Assembly (NCBI GenBank): GCA_950106755.1
Contig: OX467083.1
Span: 50,730,555-50,794,554 of the forward strand
Origin: Climacium dendroides
Lineage: Eukaryota; Streptophyta; Bryopsida; Hypnales; Climaciaceae
DNA: 64,000 nt
Direction: 5' to 3'
Shown in pieces: positions 25,576 to 44,451 of this stretch. A model generated the notes under the pieces. The model was not told the DNA's origin. It saw nothing but the letters and a program-made list of their open reading frames with translations, and searched no databases. The position numbers and the translations under genes are program-made. The first letter of the stretch is position 1, and each line of letters opens with the position of its first letter.

Positions 25576-26309
25576 TTACATGGCTTCATTTCTGAAGCCC
25601 CAGGGTTTCTCGTAGAAACCCTCACACCCCATGGCGGAGAGATCCTCCATCAACTCCGCTCTCTCTCTGCCCCCACTAGGCTCTAAAGGCGCCACCTTTC
25701 TAACCTTAATCTCTACTACGGGTGCGCTTGCTTGTCCCTGAGATCTATGACGCTTTAGTTGCGGCATCTGGTTCCTCACCGATTGGCTACCTTACTTCTC
25801 TCCTAGCCGCACATCCCGTTCTTTACAATCTCTCCTCGGTCTCAACCGAGTTACCACCTGTGGCAATCCTCCAACAGATTCTCATAATGCTCACCCAATC
25901 ACAACTGGCCACACTCAGATTCACACAACCAACTCTTCCCTCAATCCAACCTCTAATCAGAGCAAAGAAAACAAACACACTCACACACTCACACACAAGT
26001 GGTTTAAACAGCTAAGAGCGTGGGAAGGCTAAATCTCTCAGAAGCAAATGGGAGGTTCAAACCCTAAAGGAGGCTTTTTGTACACTAGAAACCTAATCAT
26101 TACTTTTTTCCGATTTTCCGGGCGTAGATCCCGGATCCGTTCCTCCAGCTTTGGATCTAGACCGGATTCATTTCCAATATCCGCTCTATATTTTTTCCGG
26201 TTGATGATTGCTTGTTTCCCTAATTATTCTAACTTTTAATTTTTCCCTCCTTCTGGTACCAATCCGGGTATACCTTTTCCGAATTCCGTGTTTCAAAACA
26301 CAATAAAGA

Positions 26310-28400
26310 AAAAAAATTAAAAAGTTGGGTTGTAACACTATGATACAAAGGTAAGGAAAGAATTAAATAAACAGCAAGTTGTGCTAACATTTGTTGTGCA
26401 TTCAAAAATGCATTACCGAGTTTTAAAATCCGTTTATCAGCATCCGTTTTATTTTCTATACATTTTTGAATAATTGATTTTAATTCTATGGTTATACTTT
26501 TATCAACTTTTGTCATGTATGAAGTGCAATAGGTAGCTATAGCATACGAATCTAGTATGAATTGAATATTTGTATTGGCATACCATGTATTTGCTATAGT
26601 TTTATTGAATGCATTAGTACATATATCACAAAGTTTACGTTTCAAAAGTATTTGTGGTCTCTTAAATTGAGTACGTAAACATGTAGTGTAAGTTGACTTG
26701 TCTATATTAAAATGTATTAGAAATTCATCAAAAGTCATTTGTGATTCAATGCCTAACTCTTTTAGAAAATCAAATATGTCTTTATTTTTATTTTTTTGGA
26801 TTTTCTATGTCCTTACTATCAATTGATTCTAAAACCATTGTTGTTTCCATTGGTGGAAGAGGATAATGAAATCTACACACCGGTTGCCCTTTTTTTCTAC
26901 ATGTTCGTGAATGCTTATGAGTTTGAGCTTCTTATAAGGGAAAAAGAAGAAATAATTTGTTTGATGAAATATATTTGTCAACAAAAGTAATAATTTCTTC
27001 ATTAGAATTTATTTTATATTTTGGTGCATTCTTAATCCATATTACTGCATGTTCATGTTCACTACCCCTATGTTGAAATTCAGTGATAAAAAAGAAATTT
27101 ACCACTTCGCCTATAATTGAAGTTTCTTTTTTAATTAATTTTCAAAATGCTTTACAACGATTATTATAATATAATGCACATGTTATTGGATCAGACCTTA
27201 TTAGTTCTGCTATATGAATAGATTCAAGAGAATTGAAATGAGGTAAATTTAAATATTTGGCATTTAATTTGTACAAAGCTTGTATTAGAGGGGTCCACAG
27301 ACGCTCTGCACTTGTCAAAGTAATGAAAAATGTCGAAGGACCTAATTGTCTTATCATTACAAATAAACTTTTCTGTAATCCTTCTATATAATCAGGTGAT
27401 GTACGCAACCTTTCTAAATTACGAAATCCAATGTATGATTGTAAAATTTTATCTAAATTAGGTTCTTTAGCAACCTCATTAGCTGTCAATATTCTTCCAC
27501 TTAATTTTCCTTTTCTGATTCGAATCCAACTAGAATTTTTAACTTTTTCAATGCAAATTTTAATTGCTTTGAAAAAAATGTTTTGAATATTTGTAGCAAA
27601 ATCATGACTTTTATGTAGTAGTTCCCATTTTGCTATTTTATGATAAGACATATTGTTATATATTTTTTCATTTTGAGGATGACCAAAAAACAATGTTGGA
27701 AAATTAAGTTCTTCACTATATTTGTCTTTGAAGATTCTTATAGGATGATACTCTTCATTGGGTGCAATAGATAAATCATTTTTACAAGATGTTGATATTT
27801 TATCATAATCTTGTATAGCTTCAGAGTCTAAAAAATTATGCACCATTGTTTCTGTAAAAACATCTTCGATTTCTTCTTCAAAATTGTCTTGGTTTGCAAT
27901 ATCATCTTCAAAATTATCATTTTCAATTTTTGTTTGCAAATGTATAGCAAACTAACTATTCCATAGAGGATGAATTTTAACATTTAATTCTCTATGCAAT
28001 GGAGTATTCAACAAATCTTTCAATGCTAACATAATCATATTAGGGCGTACATTTCCAGACATAAAAGGAGATTTATAAACTAAACAATGTTTTATAAAAA
28101 TCCCTATTGTACTACCATCTTCAAGTAAACGAGGAAGAACTGATTGTGTTTTATCAATATTTGCAAGAACATTTATAATACTCCGATGCATTTTATATTG
28201 ACCGTAGTTATGTAACTTGTAAATTTGTGAAAATGCTTGCTGGGGTGAAATCAATCTTTCTTCTAAAATGGTAAGTTGCTTCATAGATGGTATAATTGAA
28301 TTCCTATGTATATTATTAGGGACAAAATATAATGGAATTTTATCTTTCTTGATTGCATTCAAACATTGATTGCAAATATACAAATGAATGATTCACTTGC
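26310..28400 (-). pseudogene. Helitron Rep domain (HUH endonuclease), broken
   Basis: Read leftwards: ICNQCLNAIKKDKIPLYFVP with YKMHRSIINVLAN (DUF6570-like N-terminus, 28383-27952), a stop, then the Helitron-like N domain (27939-27142) with PSTFFITLTSAERLW and DPITCALYYNNR. After another stop come GEVVNFFFITEFQHRGSEHE then HAVIW, giving the HUH motif as HEH, a QTHKHSRTC...CRFHYPLPP zinc-type block, and at 26738-26310 IATYCTSYMTK with the paired tyrosines (Y2) of the nicking active site. The product would nick and join single strands at the TC and CTRR ends. Several stops and frame changes make the copy inactive. The retroelement joins at the 26302 end. Confidence 0.9.
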
Positions 28401-28712
28401 AATAAAATCACATTGTAATAAAGATTTGATTGTTTGTTGCAAGTCAGGTGTTATTATAGTGCAAAGTTTCAAAGAGTTTAATCTTTGACATACATAGCAT
28501 ATATAAATTAGTACATCATTTATTTCATCATTAAATTAATTAAATGTTCTTCTGTAGGTGATAATGATTTTGTGGCTTTCTTTGTTTTGCCTTTTTTTGA
28601 TATATTTAATTATGCTTTAGTAAATTTTTTTGTTTTTTTAATTTTTTAATGATCAATATTTAATTATTTCAAAATGTTAGAAATTTTGTTTTTTGATTCT
28701 AAATCATTTTTT

Positions 28713-29355
28713 TTATGTCATTGAAATAACTTGATTAGCTTCTTTATCTATTTGATTTTGTATATCATTGTTTATATTGAGTTTTGTAATATTTTTTACA
28801 TCAATTTTTTGTGTATGTTCAATATATTTTAAACGTTTTATAACTTGATTGTATATTAGTTTACTATTTGGAAAAAAATTTAAGAGATGATTTGCTTTAT
28901 TTTCAATACTATTACTTTTTAAATCTATTAAAAGTGTTTGAATACAAGAATTGTATTGTTTCCAATTTTGTATAAGATCATTTTCTATTTTGCATATTAT
29001 CATTTTTATTATTTTGAGCATTTGCATTGATTTCTTTATTGTTTTTCATTTTTAGTAAATTAATATGTTTAAATACTTGTTGAATAGTAATATTCAAATG
29101 ATTATATAAAGACATAAATTTTTTTGCTATTTCAATGTTGGTTAAACATGAATTTGTCATTAAATTTTTCATTTTATCATTCATTTCAATTGACCAATAC
29201 ATCCTTTTAGATTTATTCATTTCATGATTTATATTGTTACAACTCTTGATATTAGTAGGACTTTGAAAGAAAACATTAGGTGTACATTGGTTAATGTGTG
29301 AATTGTTTAAACAATTGAATTTGACATTTATATCATTTTTTAATTGAGATTCCAT
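28713..29355 (-). pseudogene. Unknown Asn/Lys-rich ORF of the Helitron-like element
   Basis: Two overlapping - strand frames (29355-28978 and 29027-28713) form one AT-driven, Asn/Lys-rich protein with a frame change near 29000. YWSIEMNDKMKNLM...IAKKF resembles a SANT/Myb-like helix pattern, but weakly. I do not recognise the family. It lies between the OTU module and the Rep N-terminus. Confidence 0.35.
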
Positions 29356-29484
29356 TAAATTTTTTGTTTGTGTGCATTTCCATTGATTTTACATTTGTTC
29401 TTGTATTGTTTCTTTAACATTATTGTCTGCATATTCTGAATCCAAATCTATAATATCATTTTGCATTGTTTCAATTGGTATTGC

Positions 29485-29984
29485 TATTTAACAAGTCTTA
29501 AACCATCTAAAACTTCAATTGGTTCAAAATGGCTATTTCCAAAAGCTATATGCAATGTTTCATTATTAAATTCTCTACCGAAGGTACTAAGTATTATTCC
29601 ATTTTCTTTATTCCAAACACTAATTTATTTTTTCAAGTAATCAAATATCCACTTAATTGTAGTAAAATCACCCCACAATCTACTAACAGTTGCGCTTATT
29701 GACATTTTCTCTATGTATTCATCTTTGTTTAAAACTAGTCCATTATATAAATCATGTAGAAAAGATTCATTTAGTTCCATTGATCGAGTTTCACATGCTT
29801 TTGGAGTATTGATTGCTAAACATTGTTTTAAATGACGCATTACATTTATTCGTAAATTTGTTGATGATTCGGTATATTGCAATAAGTATGCAATAGAATC
29901 AAATAAACAATCTCCTACATTATATTTGTAACATGTATTTCGTCGAAGATTATAACATTTCAATTTCTCATCTAATTTTGCCAT
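29485..29984 (-). pseudogene. OTU-type cysteine protease-like module 1
   Basis: Starts at 29984 with MAKLDEKL. Residues ~20-35 read YKYNVGDCLFDSIAYLL, the OTU catalytic cysteine block. LWGDFTTIKWIFDYL follows ~80 residues on, and after a stop in a nearby frame LHIAFGNSHFEPIEVL supplies the histidine block. OTU domains cleave ubiquitin-type linkages in host proteins and are known as accessory domains in some Helitrons; the role in transposition is not established. The stop after LKK interrupts this copy. Confidence 0.7.
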
Positions 29985-30171
29985 GTTTGTGAATCAAATA
30001 CAAATTTTTCCACAAATTGTACAAACCTATACAAAGTCGTTATAGTACAAATATACAAATATACAAATATACAAATATATCTGCAAAAGGAATGAAGAAA
30101 TATTAGTTTGATAAAACAAAATTTATTAAAGTAAAATTCAAACAAAATTACAATCTATATACAATTACTTC

Positions 30172-30765
30172 TTACTTCTTGTTTTTCTTATCAATTGTAT
30201 CATCCAATTTCTGCTTCATACTCGGCTTCACACTCCGGGAGTGTGATGGAGATGGTATGATATCTAGAAGTGCTATAGAAGTTGGAGTGACATCCTCCAC
30301 AAATGAAGGTGGAATAGAAGAGAGAGGTGTGCATTGAGAAGAAACAAAATCTAAACTATTATTTGCTAAAACTAACTCACTATTTGATGGTTCATCTTCA
30401 TGATATTCTTCAAAACCAACTAAACATGAAGTTGTTGTCAATTGAAACTTCTCAGTAATGTGAACCTTTGATAAGATTCTAATTTGTACTTTTTTCGTTT
30501 CATTCAAGAATTCTACTTCAGACATATGAACAATAGTTGACAACCATAGGCCCTTAATGGATACTTCAATCTTTTCCGCATCTTGTGTAGTGATTTTACC
30601 TCGTACAAAAGGTTGTTGTTTTGTCAATTGGTTGCGTTGACAATTCTTGCAAAAATACTCTTTAACAGAAACCACTGTTACATTTGCCAATTGACAAATT
30701 GAACAAACGTGCTTGAAAAGTGGAACAGTTGGATTTAGAATTGATAATTCACCAATGATTTGCAA
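30172..30765 (-). pseudogene. RPA-like protein, C-terminal zinc-ribbon part
   Basis: A 197-residue frame with VPLFKHVCSICQLANVTVV then EYFCKNCQRN, a CxxC...CxxC ribbon as in the C-terminal OB-fold of replication protein A large subunits, followed by beta-rich segments and a polar tail ending in DKKNKK. Plant Helitrons carry RPA-like proteins that are thought to bind single-stranded intermediates. It lies downstream (on -) of the N-terminal part and the junction contains frame breaks, so the whole gene is probably dead or spliced. Confidence 0.75.
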
Positions 30766-31333
30766 AATTTAATAAACAAATATTTTAAATATATAATATA
30801 AATATAAATATAAATATAGATATAAAAACATTAACAATACAAATACATACCTCTCTAAGATTCTTGAATGAAGTGCTAGAGTTTGTTATTTGGACATGAA
30901 TCTTGATCAATCAGTCACGTTCTTCTTCATCAACCACAAGAGTCACAATTGTGTAGGTCTTAGTTTTCAGAAACCGATCATATTTTGATGTTACGCTCAA
31001 GTGCTTGAACACCACGAATACACACTCTCCTACATTAAAACATTCTTGGATCTTCAAATACTCCTTTTGAAATGCATGAGTAAAACCAATTGTATCGTGA
31101 TTATCATGGGTGACTCTGTCATCAACAACTATTTGAAAAATATCCTAATAGTGGCCTTTGATTTCAACTCCAACTGCACTAAGTAGCCACTGGAAAATTT
31201 TCATGACATCATTTCTTGAAATCTTTAATGGAATCCTTTGTATAAAGACAGGGAGAAATCTTGGGACAAACGGAGGAAGAACTGTGATACGAGTAGTAGA
31301 CTGCACAAAAATTACATACGGCATGTCTCCCTT

Positions 31334-31630
31334 CTAAAATCCACCACCACTCTTGGCCTTCACTGCAAAATTCTCTACCCTCACATAGCTCCCTGGTTGC
31401 AATTTTGTCTGATGATGTTCTATCAAAGGTGTATACACAGACAAGGTTATGGTTGTTAAACACTCCTTGTCTATCAAATCACAATGCAAATAAGCATAAC
31501 CTTGATCCTTTGTTTTGTTTGTACGAATGTAATTAAAAGTTCTATAACGACTCAAGATCTTCCCTTCAAATGCTACATCTCGAGTGTTGTCATCTATGTC
31601 TACAACTGACACCACCATTTTATTAGCCAT
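31334..31630 (-). pseudogene. RPA-like protein, N-terminal OB-fold part
   Basis: From an ATG at 31628-31630: MANKMVVSVVDIDD, EGKILSRYRTFNYIR, GYAYLHCDLIDKECLTTIT, then LQPGSYVRVENFAVK. This is the pattern of single-strand-binding OB-folds in plant RPA70-like and Helitron RPA proteins. The frame continues upstream of the ATG but without conservation. The connecting region 30766-31333 contains matching fragments (for example KYDRFLKTKTYTIVTLVVD) broken by stops, or it holds introns. Confidence 0.65.
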
Positions 31631-31799
31631 TGCAAATAGCAAAATGAACAAAAGCAAAATGAACAAGTTGCAACAATGAAGGAGCAGAAGGAAATGAAGA
31701 ACACACTCACTGCAAGTGCAACAAGCAGAACAAATGAAACAAACACCACCACTTCCACCATCACCTAATCTATACACCATGTTTCCGCCGTCCAAATGT

Positions 31800-32217
31800 A
31801 CATGTCATAAATGTTCATCTAACATATTCCTTTAAAAATAGCCTTTCCACGTAAACTAGCATCTTCGTTTAAAAAATCCCATCTTTACGTAGTAAACCAA
31901 CATCTCCATTAGATTCTAGAAAAAAGATCTTTTTTGGATTTATTACAAATTTTTTTTTTCTACTTTTAAATAATCTCTACAAGTCTAATAAGTCTAACCT
32001 ATTTAAATCTAATGTCTAATAAGTCTAAGTCTAACCTATCTAAGTCTAATGTCTAATAAGTCTAATCTATCTAACAAAATGAACCTCTAAGCCTTCTATG
32101 GATGTTGATGCTTGATGATGTTGAGTTATTCCATCAATTAACATTATCTGTAAATCTAGTAAAATTCATCATAAATCCAGTAAAAATTAAAAAATTAAAA
32201 AATACCGAAGTATTATA
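31800..32217. other. AT-rich spacer with TCTAATAAGTCTAA words
   Basis: The 5' flank of the Helitron-like element. A short irregular repeat of TCTAA(T/G)xxAAGTCTAA lies at about 31985-32070. No gene is seen. Confidence 0.5.
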
Positions 32218-32575
32218 GAACAGGGGCGGATTGGTCAACCGAACAAAGAAGGCAAATTTTTTCTTATATTAAAATATTTAGAAATTAAAATATTTTAAAA
32301 ATAAAAATATTAAAAATATTAAAAACTAAAAATTATCCAATTTAGGGATCCGACTGGTCGAATCCCAACAAGAACAAATATTTTTTTATATTAAAATATT
32401 TAAAAATTAAAGTATTTAAAAATTAAAAAAATTAAAAATAATGAAAAATAAAAATTACCCAGTTTAGAGGTCCGACTGGTCGGACCCCAATAGGAAGCAA
32501 ATATTTGTTTATATTAAAATATTAAAATATTTAAAAATAATGAAAAATAAAATCTGTGACTCAGGGACTGACTGG
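32218..32575. repeat. Three ~120-bp tandem units with a CCGACTGGTCGG core
   Basis: Three units start near 32222, 32341 and 32467. Each has a GC-rich head, best seen as TCCGACTGGTCGGA (a near-perfect palindrome), then a ~70-bp AT-only tail with TATATTAAAATATTTA and AAATTAAAA words. The third unit is shorter. The contrast between conserved heads and slipping tails suggests a minisatellite. Confidence 0.75.
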
Positions 32576-33124
32576 CTTTTGAGGAGTTCAAGGACTTCAA
32601 CCTGATCATGCATTTATGGAAAGTGCGGACAGGCTTTCTTGCTTGGAGGGCTAGCGAGTCTATTCTTGATTGCATTGAATGAATAATCTCATCTTAACTG
32701 TGGAACAATTGAAACAACACTGGCGGTCTCATGATTCATAAGAGATAAAATGTTGGACTCACTCCCTCTTAGTACGCATTCTATTTATCGTTTTATTATC
32801 GAAGGAATGACACCTTGAGACATCCGACCAGCTCTACTTCACTACTTGTGTACATTGACAGTAATGAGCTTTTGTAAGTTCCAGAAAAAGAGCACTACAA
32901 TTCTCAATTGCAACAAAACTCCGGCAATGGAACAAGTTACCATCCCAATATCTTGATGTGCCCAATAACCAACTTGAAATGGCAACAGAGGCAAACATAT
33001 CTGAAGATTCTGAACAGCTAGACAACGAAGAACACTGACTTGGATGAGGATAAACAATACCAGACCCAGCAAGCTAGATTTGTTCTTTCAGATTCACGCA
33101 TCCAGGGACCTAGATAAAGAGGTA

Positions 33125-33374
33125 CTCCCTGTCCTGAAAGGATTGTCCACAATTTTGTTGATATTCTTTTGAGTCAGTTTCATTGACCGTATTGTCAAAA
33201 ACATAATTAAGAAAGGTTTGAAATTTGATATCACTAGAATCAATGAAGAACACTGCATATGCTCATTGCAACCTAAATAAAATTAGCCACAAGGAAGTAT
33301 GTTTTCAACCTACTCAAAACAACTTTAGAAAAACCTAACATTCAAAGTGAACAATCATTTTGGGACAGAGGGAG
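33125..33374. mobile_element. Stowaway-type MITE (250 bp) with TA target duplication
   Basis: The left end is CTCCCTGTCCTGAAAGGATT and the right end, reversed, CTCCCTCTGTCCCAAAATGA, the widespread Stowaway (Tc1/mariner-derived) terminus. Both are flanked by TA (33123-33124 and 33375-33376). It has no coding capacity. Confidence 0.85.
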
Positions 33375-33594
33375 TATAAAGAGGAACTGAAGCCCCAGAA
33401 ACCCACCAAGTAGGAGAAATTCGAAAAGAAAGACTGTTACCAAAAAGGTTACCAAAAACATTGCAAACCAAAGATAGAGCCTCGTTTGCAAGAATTAAGA
33501 ACTGTATCACTTCCCCATAAACGCTCCAACAAACCTAAGTAATCACAATACTCTAACATGTGTGAAACTCTAGCACCAAGATACCGAAAAAAAC

Positions 33595-33665
33595 ACTACT
33601 TCTCCTTCTTCTTCTCCTCCTCCGTCTCCTCCTGCTTCTTCTTCTCCTTCTCCTTCTTTGCCGCC
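33595..33665. repeat. CTT/CTC-rich microsatellite
   Basis: An imperfect CTT, CTC and TCC trinucleotide tract about 70 bp long, 2.2 kb upstream of the VARICOSE start. Confidence 0.8.
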
Positions 33666-33669
33666 GCTT

Positions 33670-35833
33670 CTTCTCGCAAGTTCAAACCAAAGCTCCCAAA
33701 GTTACCTCAATGGACAAAAACGCGGCATCTCCGTCCAAGGCAACTCTACAAGTTGGGGGAGCAGATGAAGCGAACAACAAGACTAGAGAACCATATTGAA
33801 CCCTAACCCTCTTCGACGAGAGCGAATGAATGAACCCAGAACAAACGACAACGAACGAAGACTCTAGAAAAGTCATGCAGTGTGAAAACGGTTCTAGATA
33901 AGATTTAGAAACGCTGAACCATAGTCGATGCCATGGTCCGTGTCCAAAGGACAGAGCCAATAAAAAAACCTGCTTCAGACTAATCAAGTTTCATCGGCCC
34001 TTCGACCTTATCCCGCAAGTCCTAAATGTAATGTAATGTAGATCAGTTTGTGTTTGAGGAGCTTACCATCGAATCTAGGATCACGCTACAATTCCAGGAC
34101 CAAAATCTGATTATACTGTTCATTCGGATGAATGAATGTACCCATTTTTGGATGATTATCGTTCTCCTTCGTGTTTCCATGATATTTCATCCATGAAAGT
34201 GGATGAAAGTTGCCTCATCACGCCAGTGAAAGATCCGGCGCTTTCTTCCGTGGCCAACGTAGATGAAGTGAAACAAACCCTGCCTGACCCCTCTAAAGTT
34301 AAGTTAGCAAGGAACGTCGCGAAGGATCGGGAGCTTGAGTGCGTTCCTGCCTTGCCAAGGTCAGACTCCCTTCCGTTTTTTCGCCGCTGCTGGAGCGATC
34401 ATCCACTTGGGGATTCGCATGCATCTGTCTTCTTTCGAGCAATTACTACACTTAGTTGTAACCTCAGTTGGTTTCGCAACGGCATCTACAGCGAGCACAG
34501 CCCGTAGTAGTGGTCGCTTAGGTTTTTACACTCATGCTTTGGGAGCTCAGCACCAGAACTCGCAGCGTTGGAGGTTTACAAGAAGGTTGTTGGAAGAGGA
34601 GGCACATTCAAGACGTTCCTGGCAGAGCGGCTTGTGACTTCGTTCGAGGAAATTTTGCGGGAAAGACCATCGTTTGGATGGTGTGATCCGTTGAGGGTTT
34701 TGGTATGTACAGGAACGTGGGTGGGTTCGGAATTTTCAATTCTTGAATTTTTAGGTAGGATGAGTTGGGTTATCTTCCAAGTGTGGTTCAGGTGGGTTAA
34801 GGCCTGGCTTTAGGTCGCGTGTGTGGGGTGCGTTTAAGAGTTTTGAGTTTTTGACACGGAGGATTGTTGAGGCAGGTGATGTCGATTAAAAGATGGGTAA
34901 TGTTTTGGGGTTTTGAGGAGTCATTTTGTGTTTTCCCAGACCGTGGGTGCTTGCTTTGGAAAGGAAGGGGGTTTGGATTTGGGGAATGACGAGACGCTCA
35001 TTTTAATCGATTTGTTGGCTGAAGCTCTGCTTTCCTTACGTCTGAAGGAAGTTTTTTCTCACGTGCCAAGGATTGCAGTGGTCTGGATACAAGCGAGATT
35101 TGTTTCGTTTGCTTGATGTCTGTGTAGTCCGTTTGTTTCTGTAGGTATCTTTTCTTCGTCTAGTTGCCGTCTGAATTTTGGCTCATAGGGTACTTGGGAT
35201 GAACTTAGCTGTTCATTCGTCATTTTTTTGAGCTTGTTGTAGTGTTGTTTCCGCCGTTTCTGTTCACTTGATGGCTTGGAAACTTTTGTATTCGTTTCTT
35301 TTGAAGCGCAACTTGTCATCGGCGTGCCCTAATGATCATTCTACAGTAGGCATGCCTTTATGCCCGAGCTTCTGGATATAATTCGAAGAAGGATGTACTT
35401 GTTTGTAGAATGTATGAGAGCAATACTGTTCTAGATGAACGTTAAGGTCGGTCGTGTACTTGGGGGCGATTTTGTTCTGCAGGTATGTTTGCTTGTTTGG
35501 AATATTGGATTGTTTTGTAACTGTACTCTGCTGGGGCTACTTGATACCTTAAGAAACAGTAAGTATTATGGTGAAGGTCAAGTTTGTCTTGTGTTTTTCG
35601 GTGTCACAGGGAGATGGAGGTGACGGAGAGACGGTCTGCTGGTTCTATGTTCTCCTCCATTGCAAATTGACTTAAAGATCAGTATGAATCTGGGCTGGCA
35701 GGAGTTGTGATCCTAGTGTTTGTGAGTTAATGGTCGTTGTCTTCGTTTCTATTTCAATCTGATTCTTCTCTTTTGATTGGGATGCCAGAATCGAAAAGTG
35801 AAGGGTCTATAAGCTCTAAAGTGGATCAACATT
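33670..35833 (+). promoter_or_regulatory. Upstream region and probable 5'-UTR of the VARICOSE/EDC4 gene
   Basis: No conserved protein was found in ~2.1 kb. The sequence becomes GC-richer and transcript-like from ~34150. A GT site at 35479-35480 (TCTGCAG then GTATGTTTG) and an acceptor-like GATGCCAG at about 35782-35789 are consistent with a 5'-UTR intron. An in-frame TAA shortly before the ATG at 35834 supports that start. The transcription start cannot be placed from sequence alone. The short frame at 34136-34507 is unrecognised. Confidence 0.4.
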
Positions 35834-43148
<7,315 letters not shown>

Positions 43149-44095
43149 GTAGAGACTGGCACACCTTTCATCAAGAGTGAAAGAGGGTTCAGCAGCCTTT
43201 GGGGTATGGGTTCGGAAGTGCAGGACCAAGGACTTGATACCCACGGATTGGCATCTTTCTGTCCATGTCAGGATCAGTGCAAACTGATAAAAGAGTTGGT
43301 CACGAATTCTATCATTGAGTGGTCGGTCATGTTAATGTTAAAAAAGTTGGAAATTCTACTCAAGTATTTCGAGATAGTGGACGGACTAGAAATTTGTACA
43401 GATACATAGGCAACATTTTGGACAGTTTAGGCTAAAGTTATTTTGGATGTCCCATTTTGACTTTAGCCGATCTATTTTCTCTTCTATGGCCTATGCTGGG
43501 TTACAATCTTTGGTAGAGTCAGTAGGTTTGAAAAGTTTGGTTGTGTTAGTACTGAAGGTTGCTGCTTCAGAACTTTTGATTTTAATGTTGAAATTGTCGT
43601 TGTAGAGTTTTAATCTAGATCCTGCGTCTTGGGTGGTAATCTAGCTGGTGCTCTGTTCATGGTACCCCTGAATTTCATGCAGGACAGTCTTTGAAATGGG
43701 TCCCTGCTGCTGCACCTTTGTCTCTTTTCATTTCCTTGTTTCTTTCTGTTTTCTATTTCTTTCTGATCATACTGTAGTAAAGGTTAACTTGGTTTGTAGA
43801 ATTGAGGAGAGCCATCCATCTTCAATACTGATTCTTCTAATGACATGTGTTTATCATGTGCTTAACTGTGAGATGTTTCTAACACCTCAGTTTCTAACAG
43901 GCCAAGGGGCTTTCCTTTATTGAAGATTTCTTATAGATGAAGATGCAAGGTTGATCCAGGAACTTAGTGTTCAAATGAAACCGTGGGATGATTGATATCT
44001 GACATTATTCTGTTGGTCATCTACTACATACAGTAGGACTTTCGTGTTGAATGAAAGTCGAGGATAAATGATATTAGACATGTCATTTGTTATAT
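43149..44095. other. 3' flank of VARICOSE and intergenic DNA
   Basis: The first few hundred bases after the stop codon are probably 3'-UTR. No AATAAA signal stands out that I would defend. No other gene or element is recognised. Confidence 0.5.
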
Positions 44096-44430
44096 CAATA
44101 CGTGCATTGACCAAACCCACAAGGAAAAAAAATTTAGAATTTGTGAACAAATTTTTTGGGCCCATTTAAATTGGCCTTGATTGAATTTCATGACTTCGGT
44201 ACCAAAAAGTACAATCAATTTTTAACAGTTTAGGTTTATAAAAACATGTTGGTCATTAATTTTTTTTTTTTCACACATGCATTGACCAAACTCACTAGCA
44301 AAAATAATTTAGAACTTATGGATAAATTTTTTGGGCCCATTTAAATTGGCCTTAATTGAATTTCATGACTTCGGTACCACAAAGTATAGTCAATTTTAAT
44401 AGTTTAGGTTAACAAAAACATGTGCGCCAC
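44096..44430 (+). repeat. Two ~180-bp tandem units (TTGGGCCCATTTAAATTGG family)
   Basis: Units of about 44096-44275 and 44276-44430 share, in order, GCATTGACCAAAC, AAATTTTTTGGGCCCATTTA then AATTGGCCTT, GAATTTCATGACTTCGGTAC and AGTTTAGGTT. The copies are about 90% alike by eye. No coding role is seen. Confidence 0.85.
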
Positions 44431-44451
44431 TTATTTATTTTTTTTAAACAT

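Larger units (their letters stand above)
20884..26302 (-). mobile_element. Gag-bearing retroelement inserted in the Helitron Rep/Hel gene
   Basis: A 5.4-kb block of different, higher-GC composition (CCGGA-rich) splits the Rep/helicase coding region: the Rep side resumes with QLFNF at about 26310, the helicase linker with the frame ending at 20876. On the - strand it has a ~2.7-kb leader, a gag-like frame (23359-21982), a purine-rich stretch and then a TG...CA segment (21956-20884) that looks like a 3' LTR. No reverse transcriptase, integrase or RNase H is seen. I could not find a matching 5' LTR at the 26302 end or a clean 5-bp target duplication (CAAAG at one side, ATAAA at the other), so the boundaries are approximate. 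Confidence 0.6.
14608..31630 (-). mobile_element. Decayed Helitron/Helentron-like rolling-circle element
   Basis: A run of same-strand (-) coding remnants in the order known from Helitrons and Helentrons: RPA-like protein, OTU-type module, Rep with HUH and two-tyrosine motifs, Pif1-family helicase, AP-endonuclease-like domain, a second OTU-type module and an unidentified ORF. All pieces share AT-rich composition and similar decay by stops and frameshifts. The boundaries given are those of the outermost coding remnants; the true TC and CTRR ends were not found. It is interrupted by a retroelement (20884-26302) and a CACTA hairpin (20042-20191). It could be one element or two adjacent same-strand ones, because the part below 17290 is not a standard Helitron component. 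Confidence 0.8.

Noticed and set aside
33682..33987. 101-codon minus-strand frame upstream of VARICOSE
   Set aside because: No recognisable family and low-complexity ends; not enough to call a gene.
34136..34507. 123-codon plus-strand frame upstream of VARICOSE
   Set aside because: Starts and ends arbitrarily and resembles no family; more likely 5'-UTR or promoter sequence.
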